64,000 nucleotides of DNA from positions 682,001 to 746,000 of the forward strand of contig NZ_CP121463.1 of NCBI RefSeq assembly GCF_029690065.1, written 5' to 3'. The position numbers and the translations under genes are program-made. The notes under the pieces are model-generated. The model had not been told where the DNA came from and made no database searches. It saw only the letters and a list, made by a program, of their open reading frames with translations. Positions 58,277 to 64,000 of this stretch are shown here, one piece after another. Within the stretch, counting starts at the first letter, position 1. The number at the start of each line of letters is the position of its first letter. The stretch comes from Arthrobacter sp. Y-9. Its GTDB lineage: Bacteria > Actinomycetota > Actinomycetes > Actinomycetales > Micrococcaceae.

Positions 58277-58316
58277 GGGTGGCTTTCTGTGCATGGCCAG
58301 GCGGCAGCGTCGCCGC

Positions 58317-58344
58317 GACGGGCAGGCCGGAGGGCCTGCCCGTC
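58317..58344 (-). terminator. Intra-operon hairpin between aguA and the permease
   Basis: GACGGGCAGGCC / GGCCTGCCCGTC, 12-bp perfect stem with a 4-base loop. It probably attenuates the permease relative to aguA. Confidence 0.5.
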
Positions 58345-58394
58345 GACCCGGAAGAACGGGTCTGGCCGGGCCGGGCGGGGCCCGGCGCGACGGG

Positions 58395-59453
58395 TCAGCG
58401 AGCGGCGCGCGGCTGCTGCTGGGTGATGCAGTGGATGCCGCCGCCGCGGGCGAAGAGCTCACGGGCGTCGACGGTGACGATCTCGCGGCCCGGGTAGGCG
58501 GCGGAGAGGGCTTCGACGGCGCGGGCGTCGTTGGCGTCGTTGAACGAGCAGGCGATGACGGCGCCGTTGAGGACCACGTGGTTGATGTAGCTGAAGTCGA
58601 CGAAGCCCTCTTCATCGGTGAGCGTGGCGGGAGCGGGCACCGGGATGACGGTGAGCGTGCGGCCCGCCGCGTCGGTGCTGTCCTTGAGGAGCGCGATGAT
58701 CTCCTGGGAGACCTCGTAGTCGGGGTGCTCCGGGTTCTCCTGGTGGTGGACCAGGACCGTGCCGGGGGAGGAGAGCGTGGCGACGATGTCCACGTGGCCG
58801 CGGGTGCCGAACTCCTCGGAGTCGCGGGTGAGGCCGCGGGGCAGCCAGATGGCCTTGGTGGCGCCGATGGTGCGGGCCAGCTCGGCCTCGATCTGCTCCT
58901 TGGTGGCGCCGGGGTTGCGACCCTGATCCAGCTGCACGGTCTCGGTGAGGAGCACGGTGCCTTCGCCGTCCACGTGGATGCCGCCGCCCTCGTTGACGAT
59001 GGGGGACGAGATCAGCTCCGCGGGGGTCTGACCGGCCACGAAGGCGCCGATCTTGGAGTCCTTGTCCCAGGCGGCCCAGTCCTGGGCGCCCCAGCCGTTG
59101 AACACCCAGTCCACGGCGCCGAGGCGGCCCTCGGCGTCCAGGACGAAGCTCGGGCCGATGTCGCGCATCCAGGCGTCGTTGAGCTCGGCGGTGACGACCT
59201 CGACGCGCGGATCCAGGTACTGGGCGGCGATCTCGGTGTCCGCAGGATCGACGACCATGGTGACCGGCTCGAAGCGCACGGCCGCGTTGGCCACGGCGGC
59301 CCAGGTGGTGCGGGCGGCGTGGGCGTCCTCCGCCGTCTCGCCCAGGGTGTAGCCCTCGTGCGGGAAGGCCATCCAGAGACGTTCCTGCTCGGCGGTCTCA
59401 GAAGGCATGACCCAGCGCTGGGTGTTGTCGGCGGGAGTGGTTTCGTCAGCCAC
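58395..59453 (-). CDS. aguA: Agmatine deiminase
   Basis: Hydrolyses agmatine to N-carbamoylputrescine. 352 residues from GTG 59453, with TGGAG eight bases upstream. Porphyromonas-type peptidyl-arginine-deiminase fold: MAFPHEGYTLG, NDAWMRDIGPSFVLD, NEGGGIHVDGEGTVLLTETV, TRGHVDIVATL and the catalytic Cys in ARGGGIHCITQQQPR. No N-carbamoylputrescine amidase is in the window. Next to the permease, it suggests agmatine or polyamine catabolism. Confidence 0.93.
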   Translation of the reverse strand: MADETTPADNTQRWVMPSETAEQERLWMAFPHEGYTLGETAEDAHAARTTWAAVANAAVRFEPVTMVVDPADTEIAAQYLDPRVEVVTAELNDAWMRDIGPSFVLDAEGRLGAVDWVFNGWGAQDWAAWDKDSKIGAFVAGQTPAELISSPIVNEGGGIHVDGEGTVLLTETVQLDQGRNPGATKEQIEAELARTIGATKAIWLPRGLTRDSEEFGTRGHVDIVATLSSPGTVLVHHQENPEHPDYEVSQEIIALLKDSTDAAGRTLTVIPVPAPATLTDEEGFVDFSYINHVVLNGAVIACSFNDANDARAVEALSAAYPGREIVTVDARELFARGGGIHCITQQQPRAAR

Positions 59454-59499
59454 GTCAGACTCCAATGTGTGATGGCTAGCTTGTGAGGAGGGCCACAAA

Positions 59500-59516
59500 A
59501 ATGAACAATGTTCATT
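59500..59516. promoter_or_regulatory. Palindromic operator upstream of aguA
   Basis: AATGAACA-A-TGTTCATT, a perfect 17-base palindrome of the TetR-operator type, 47 bases before the aguA start. The cognate regulator is not identified; the nearby TetR gene has a different operator-like sequence at its own promoter. Confidence 0.55.
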
Positions 59517-59576
59517 TAGTATGGGTGGTGCGCTTCACATTTGGCAAGCCGTCGACGGCGGGCGGCACGCCCCGAG

Positions 59577-59647
59577 CGTCTGACCAGCGGATTCACTGGC
59601 AGACGCCCGAGGCGCTTCTCCCCAGGGGCCGGAGATGACTCCGGCCC
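59577..59647. terminator. Hairpins downstream of the MFS gene
   Basis: GCGTCTG / CAGACGC (59577-59607) and GGGCCGGAG-ATGA-CTCCGGCCC (59626-59647). A third, CTGACCGG / CCGGTCAG (59665-59693), includes the MFS stop codon. Together a likely termination zone. Confidence 0.5.
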
Positions 59648-59689
59648 AGGTCAGCCTCCCCAGACTGACCGGTCGTGCGCAGGAGCCGG

Positions 59690-61252
59690 TCAGTGACCGG
59701 GGCGCTCCTGCTGGCTTTCCTTGGTGGCGCGCGGGACCTTGCGCAGGCCGATCGCCGCGGCGACGGTCACGCTGACCATCAGCAGGGCGCCGATGGCGGC
59801 CGTGATGGTGACGCCCGAGTCGAAGGCGTGCTGCGCCGTCGTCGTGAGCTGATGACCCAGCTCGCCGCCCACTCGGTGCGCGACGTCGATCGCTCCGGCG
59901 AGCGTCTCCTTCGCCGCATGGCCGTCCGCCTCGCTCAGCCCGGCCGGCAGCCGCAGATGCTGCTGATAGCTCGCGGTCAGGATCGACCCGAGGATCGCGG
60001 TGCCCAGCAGGGCCCCGAACTCGTAGCCGGTCTCCGAGATCGCGGAGGCCGCGCCGGCCTTCTCCGGCGGCACCGACCCCATGATGAGGTCGTTCGAGAT
60101 GGTCTCGGCCGCGCCGATGCCGATCGACAGCAGGTACACGGCCAGGAGGAAGACCGGCATGCCGACGCTGTTGCCGAACAGCGCCACCAGGACGTAAGCG
60201 GTGGTGCTGAGGGCTAGGCCTGCCGTGACCACGGTGCCAGGGCGCAGGGCGCGCACCAGCGGGACCGAGGACAGGCCTGCGACGATCGTCGCCACGGAGG
60301 CCGGCAGCAGGGTGATGCCGGCCTGGAACGGGCTCATGCCTTCCACCAGCTGCAAGTGCTGGGAGAAGAAGAAGATGAAGCCGGTCATGGAGACGAAGGA
60401 CAGGATGTTCGCCGCGATCGACGTGCTGAACACCGGGTTGGTGAACAGCGTGACATCCAGCATGGGGGCCGGGATCCGGCGCTGACGGCGGACGAACAGC
60501 ACGCCCATGCCCAGGCCGAAGAACGCCAGGGCCAGCGGGAGCGGCTCGAAGCCGTGCACCGTGAGCTCCTTGATGGCCACCGCGACAGGACCCATCGAGA
60601 GGATCGACAGGAAGACGCTGGGGACGTCGATGGGGTGCGGCGAGTTGTCCTTGGACTCTGGGATCATCCGGGTGCCCAGCACCAGGAGTGGCGCCAGCAG
60701 GAAGGCGGGCATCATGAGGACCGCGCCCCACCAGAAATGGTCCACGAGCCAGCCGCCCACGATCGGGCCGAGTGCTGCGCCGCCGGAGAAGAAGGCCGCC
60801 CAGATGGCGATGGCCAGCCGGCGCTGGTTGTTGTCCGTGAAGATGTTCCGGATCAGGGACAGGGTGCTCGGCATGAGGGTCGCGCCGAAGAGGCCGAGGG
60901 CCGCACGTCCGGCGATCAGGGCGCCGGCGGTGGGCGAGAAGGCCGCCGCGATGGAGGCCAGGCCGAAGCCGGCGCTGCCGATCATGAGGAGCTTCCGGCG
61001 TCCGATGCGGTCACCCAGATTGCCCATGGCCACGAGAAGCGCGGCCAGGACGAGCGGGTAGGCGTCGATGATCCAGAGGAGTTCCACGCCGCTCGCCTGC
61101 AGGGAGCTGGCGATGGCGGGGAGTGCGAAAGTGAGGGCGGTGTTGTCCACTGCCACGAGCAGCACGGGCACCATGAGCAGTGCCAGGGCCGCCCACTTCT
61201 GCCATGGCGCCGTCCCGTTGCTCGTGTTCTGAGTCAAGGTCTTGGTCGTCAT
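59690..61252 (-). CDS. MFS drug exporter, DHA2 (14-helix) type
   Basis: 520 residues from ATG 61252. Fourteen membrane helices; motif GNLGDRIGRRKLLMIG (motif A), LLVAVDNTALTFALPAIASS (QacA/SmvA-like helix 1) and GRAALGLFGATLMPSTLSLI (motif C region). Such proton antiporters export quaternary amines and other cationic drugs. The promoter -10 lies seven bases before the ATG, so the message is probably leaderless. Divergent from a TetR regulator. Confidence 0.9.
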   Translation of the reverse strand: MTTKTLTQNTSNGTAPWQKWAALALLMVPVLLVAVDNTALTFALPAIASSLQASGVELLWIIDAYPLVLAALLVAMGNLGDRIGRRKLLMIGSAGFGLASIAAAFSPTAGALIAGRAALGLFGATLMPSTLSLIRNIFTDNNQRRLAIAIWAAFFSGGAALGPIVGGWLVDHFWWGAVLMMPAFLLAPLLVLGTRMIPESKDNSPHPIDVPSVFLSILSMGPVAVAIKELTVHGFEPLPLALAFFGLGMGVLFVRRQRRIPAPMLDVTLFTNPVFSTSIAANILSFVSMTGFIFFFSQHLQLVEGMSPFQAGITLLPASVATIVAGLSSVPLVRALRPGTVVTAGLALSTTAYVLVALFGNSVGMPVFLLAVYLLSIGIGAAETISNDLIMGSVPPEKAGAASAISETGYEFGALLGTAILGSILTASYQQHLRLPAGLSEADGHAAKETLAGAIDVAHRVGGELGHQLTTTAQHAFDSGVTITAAIGALLMVSVTVAAAIGLRKVPRATKESQQERPGH

Positions 61253-61259
61253 GATCATA

Positions 61260-61288
61260 ACTGTACCGTCTGGACTGTATAGTTTCAA
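61260..61288 (-). promoter_or_regulatory. MFS promoter with overlapping TetR operator
   Basis: On the minus strand TTGAAA (61288-61283) and TACAGT (61265-61260) with a 17-base spacer. The spacer holds TATACAGTCCAGACGGTACA, with two related half-sites. On the plus strand TATAGT at 61278-61283 could be the -10 for tetR, so one operator would control both genes. Confidence 0.6.
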
Positions 61289-61329
61289 TCCGGGCGTCAT
61301 CCTCCCGCGCCGTCACCGAACCATGCAGA

Positions 61330-61890
61330 ATGGAAGCCATGTCACGAAAGCCCGTAGCCAGGAACGCCGTCCTCGACGCCTTCGAATCGATGCTGATCGA
61401 AGTGGGGGAGCGGGGCGCCACCCTGGATGCGGTGGCTGCGCGCGCGGGGGTCTCCAAGGGCGGTCTGCTCTACCACTACCCGAACAAGGAAGCGCTGGTC
61501 GCAGCCCTCCTGGACCGCTTCGACGCCCTGGCCCAGGAGGAGATCGAGGCCATGAAGACGGCTCCGGAAGGCGCGGGCGTGTACTTCATCAAGGAGGCCA
61601 TCTGGGACGGTGGACCTCTGGACCGCTCCTTCGTCGCCGCGACCCGCCTCGCGGAAGTGGCCCATGCCGAGACCCAGCGCCGCTTCGCGAGGATCCAGAA
61701 GCAGTGGCTCGAGGTCCTCACGGAGGAACTCGGCGAGGACCTGGCCCGCGCCGTCCGGTACATGTCCGACGGGCTGTACTTCAACGCGGTCCTGGAGAAC
61801 GGCGGCGGTCAGGAGATGGACCGTGCCAAGACCGACGCCGAGGTGCAGAGCCTCCTGCGGGTGCTCGAGCTGGTCCGTGGCAAGATCTGA
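61330..61890 (+). CDS. TetR-family regulator
   Basis: 186 residues from ATG 61330; ATG 61339 (MSRKPVARNAVLDAFESMLI) is an alternative. The N-terminal HTH is TLDAVAARAGVSKGGLLYHY followed by PNKEALVAALLDRF; the C-terminal ligand-binding domain (about 65-186) is helical. Placed back to back with the MFS exporter, it very likely represses that gene and itself, released by an exported drug. Confidence 0.9.
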   Translation: MEAMSRKPVARNAVLDAFESMLIEVGERGATLDAVAARAGVSKGGLLYHYPNKEALVAALLDRFDALAQEEIEAMKTAPEGAGVYFIKEAIWDGGPLDRSFVAATRLAEVAHAETQRRFARIQKQWLEVLTEELGEDLARAVRYMSDGLYFNAVLENGGGQEMDRAKTDAEVQSLLRVLELVRGKI

Positions 61891-61989
61891 GCCCACCGGC
61901 TCCGCCCCGTTTGCCCTCCCAGGCCGCAGGGGAGACAATTGAAGTTGTGACTGCTATCACCGCGGTCATGCACAAGTGAATAAGCCATC

Positions 61990-62192
61990 GATCCGCGGCG
62001 GGAGAGTCCTGCGAACGGGTATTACGCAGGCGCCGTAGGAGCAAAACCTCCCCAGGAATCTCTCAGGCCCCCGTACCGCCGCGCCGAGGCAACTCTGGAA
62101 AGCAGCCGGACATCCGGCTCACCGACGGTGCAGGTGCCCGCCCTCAGTGGTGGGTATGAAAACTCTCAGGTCCCACACAGAGCGGGGAGGAG
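61990..62192 (+). ncRNA. Tandem glycine riboswitch (upstream of gcvP)
   Basis: First aptamer GGCGGGAGAGTCC...CGCCGTAGGAGCAAAACC...AGGAATCTCTCAGGCCC, linker, second aptamer CTGGAAAGCAG...CACCGACGGTGCAGG...AACTCTCAGGTCCC, ending AGAGCGGGGAGGAG. It differs from the gcvH copy in the variable stems, so it is not a recent duplicate. gcvP begins 51 bases after it. Confidence 0.92.
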
Positions 62193-62242
62193 CCCAACCC
62201 GTTCCGGCGTACCATTCGCCGGCCAAGCACTGGAGTTCCTTC

Positions 62243-64000
62243 GTGACGAATCCCTCCGCCGTCCTTGATCTGGCGAAGTCCGGCAGCTTCGTGGACCGCC
62301 ACATCGGCTCACGCCGTCAGACCGAGATCGACACCATGCTGCAGGCCGTGGGCTACAGCTCGGTCGACGCCCTGGTCAACACCGCGGTCCCGGATGACAT
62401 CAAGCAGCCCACCCCGCTCACGCTGCGCCCGGCACTTTCCGAGGTCGAGGTCCTCGCCGAGCTGCGCCGCCTGGCCTCGCTCAACAAGACCGCCGTCCAG
62501 CTCATCGGCCAGGGCTACTACGACACCGTCACGCCCGCCGTGATCCGCCGGAACATCCTCGAGGCGCCGGCCTGGTACACCGCGTACACCCCGTACCAGC
62601 CCGAGATCTCCCAGGGCCGTCTCGAAGCGCTCCTGAACTTCCAGACCATGGTCCAGGACCTCGTCGGCCTGCCCATCGCGAACGCCTCCCTGCTGGACGA
62701 AGGCACCGCCGTCGTCGAGGCCGTCCTGCTCATGCGCCGCGCGAACAAGGCGAAGGAAGCCGCCGACGGCAAGACCGTGCTCGACGCCGACCTCCTCCCG
62801 CAGACCATCGCCCTCGTGAAGGGCCGCGCCGAGGCCCTCGGCTTCGAGGTCGAGGTCGCGGACCTGTCCGCCGGCCTTCCGGAAGGCGCCATCAACGGCA
62901 TCGTGCTGCAGCAGCCCGGCGTCTCCGGCAAGGTCTTCGACCACGCGCCGGTCATCGCCGCCGCCAAGGAACGCGGCGCCATGGTCACCGTCGCCGCCGA
63001 CCTGCTCTCCCTCACCCTCATCACCCCTCCGGGCGAGCAGGGCGCGGACATCGCCGTCGGCAGCGCCCAGCGCTTCGGCGTCCCGCTGTTCTTCGGCGGC
63101 CCGCACGCCGCGTACATGGCCGTCCGCAAGGGCCTCGAGCGCTCCCTGCCGGGCCGTCTGGTCGGCGTCTCCAAGGACGACGCCGGCACCCCGGCCTACC
63201 GTCTGGCCCTTCAGACCCGCGAGCAGCACATCCGCCGCGAGAAGGCCACCTCCAACATCTGCACCGCGCAGGCGCTGCTGGCGATCGTCGCCTCGATGTA
63301 CGGCGTCTTCCACGGCCCCGACGGCCTGAAGGCCATCGCCTCCCAGGTCCGCGCGCACGCCGCACGCTTCGACGCCGCCCTGCGCGCCGCCGGTGTGCAG
63401 ACCGCGAACACCGAATTCTTCGACACCGTGACGGTCATCGTCCCGGGCCGCGCCGCCGCGATCCTCGCCGCCGCCGAGGAAGCCGGCTACAACCTCCGCG
63501 CGATCGACGCGGACACCCTGGGCGTCTCCTTCGACGAGACCACGACGCCGGAGACGGTCGCCGCCGTCGCGTCCTTCTTCGGCGCGGACGCCTCCGCCGT
63601 GGAGACCTCCGGCGCGGAGTACCCGCTGGCCCTGCGCCGCAACACCGAGTTCATGACGCACCCGGTGTTCAACACGCACCGTTCCGAGACCCAGATGCTG
63701 CGCTACATCCGCCGCCTCTCGGACCGCGACCTGGCACTGGACCGCACCATGATCCCGCTGGGCTCCTGCACCATGAAGCTCAACGCGACCGCCGAGATGG
63801 AAGCCATCTCCTGGCCGGAGTTCGCCTCCATCCACCCGTTCGCCCCGGACTCCCAGACCGCCGGCTGGCGTGAGCTGATCGACGGCCTCGAAGCCGATCT
63901 CGCCGAGATCACCGGCTACGACCAGGTCTCCATCCAGCCGAACGCCGGTTCGCAGGGCGAGCTGGCCGGCCTCCTGGCCATCCGCGGCTACCACCACTCC
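62243..64000 (+). CDS. gcvP: Glycine dehydrogenase (decarboxylating) GcvP, 3' end cut off
   Basis: P protein of the glycine cleavage system; decarboxylates glycine and passes aminomethyl to lipoyl-GcvH. GTG 62243 ([20 protein letters not shown]) with GGAG nine bases upstream. 586 codons are visible and open to the right edge; the full family length is about 950. N-terminal half features: [57 protein letters not shown]; the C-terminal half begins [20 protein letters not shown]. The PLP lysine lies beyond the edge. Confidence 0.96.
   Translation, partial: MTNPSAVLDLAKSGSFVDRHIGSRRQTEIDTMLQAVGYSSVDALVNTAVPDDIKQPTPLTLRPALSEVEVLAELRRLASLNKTAVQLIGQGYYDTVTPAVIRRNILEAPAWYTAYTPYQPEISQGRLEALLNFQTMVQDLVGLPIANASLLDEGTAVVEAVLLMRRANKAKEAADGKTVLDADLLPQTIALVKGRAEALGFEVEVADLSAGLPEGAINGIVLQQPGVSGKVFDHAPVIAAAKERGAMVTVAADLLSLTLITPPGEQGADIAVGSAQRFGVPLFFGGPHAAYMAVRKGLERSLPGRLVGVSKDDAGTPAYRLALQTREQHIRREKATSNICTAQALLAIVASMYGVFHGPDGLKAIASQVRAHAARFDAALRAAGVQTANTEFFDTVTVIVPGRAAAILAAAEEAGYNLRAIDADTLGVSFDETTTPETVAAVASFFGADASAVETSGAEYPLALRRNTEFMTHPVFNTHRSETQMLRYIRRLSDRDLALDRTMIPLGSCTMKLNATAEMEAISWPEFASIHPFAPDSQTAGWRELIDGLEADLAEITGYDQVSIQPNAGSQGELAGLLAIRGYHHS

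Overview
The window is high-GC DNA from an actinobacterium. The 16S and 23S genes and the rRNA leader boxes look like Arthrobacter sensu lato (Micrococcaceae). This is a reading of the sequence; no database search was run. Several genes appear leaderless, and most intergenic regions end in long perfect hairpins without a U-tract, as is common in this group. Both edges cut genes: glgE at the left and gcvP at the right.

Layout. (1) 2-7182: glgE-treS-mak-glgB operon, the trehalose/maltose-1-phosphate route to alpha-glucan. (2) 7297-13310: a complete rRNA operon (16S-23S-5S) with two promoters, no tRNA in the spacer and stacked terminators, followed by a C-terminal remnant of an aminoglycoside/macrolide phosphotransferase gene. 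(3) 13717-16878: a MacAB-like tripartite exporter (adaptor, ATPase, FtsX-type permease). (4) 17035-23868, minus strand: a DUF4032 kinase-like protein, a GH20 beta-N-acetylhexosaminidase, an MsmK/UgpC-type sugar-ABC ATPase and otsB-otsA. (5) 24087-24992: a membrane-anchored DsbA-like protein. (6) 25205-36960: an 11.7-kb element integrated in tRNA-Thr(TGT), bounded by a perfect 53-bp direct repeat. It has an integrase, a repressor with a divergent operator/promoter region, three small HTH proteins, a winged-helix-like gene next to iteron-like repeats, a train of overlapping small genes, one full-length tape-measure gene and a 29-codon stump of a minor tail gene. It has no recognisable terminase, portal, capsid or lysis gene. 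(7) 37133-41314: a magnesium locus with promoter, M-box riboswitch, proline-rich upstream ORF, mgtA and mgtC. (8) 41456-47393: a secreted AMIN-like protein and an organosulfur-type cluster (SsuA/B/C-like ABC importer, two-component flavin monooxygenase, flavin reductase). (9) 47462-50890: DUF1345 protein, TipAS-type MerR regulator, DUF4395 protein and a Tat-exported metallophosphoesterase. (10) 51029-55243, minus strand: one-carbon genes metF-like, lipA, glyA and gcvH behind a tandem glycine riboswitch. (11) 55328-61890: polysaccharide deacetylase lipoprotein, Dps, an APC permease with agmatine deiminase, and an MFS exporter with a divergent TetR regulator. (12) 61990-64000: a second tandem glycine riboswitch and gcvP.

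How the parts work together. Three trehalose routes (TreS, GlgE, OtsAB) lie within 24 kb. Both glycine-cleavage units are under glycine riboswitches, but gcvT is absent from the window. lipA supplies the cofactor needed by GcvH, and glyA and the MetF-like protein use the one-carbon units produced. Magnesium import appears to have two layers of leader control. The least explained region is the tRNA-Thr element, which could be a decayed prophage or a phage satellite.
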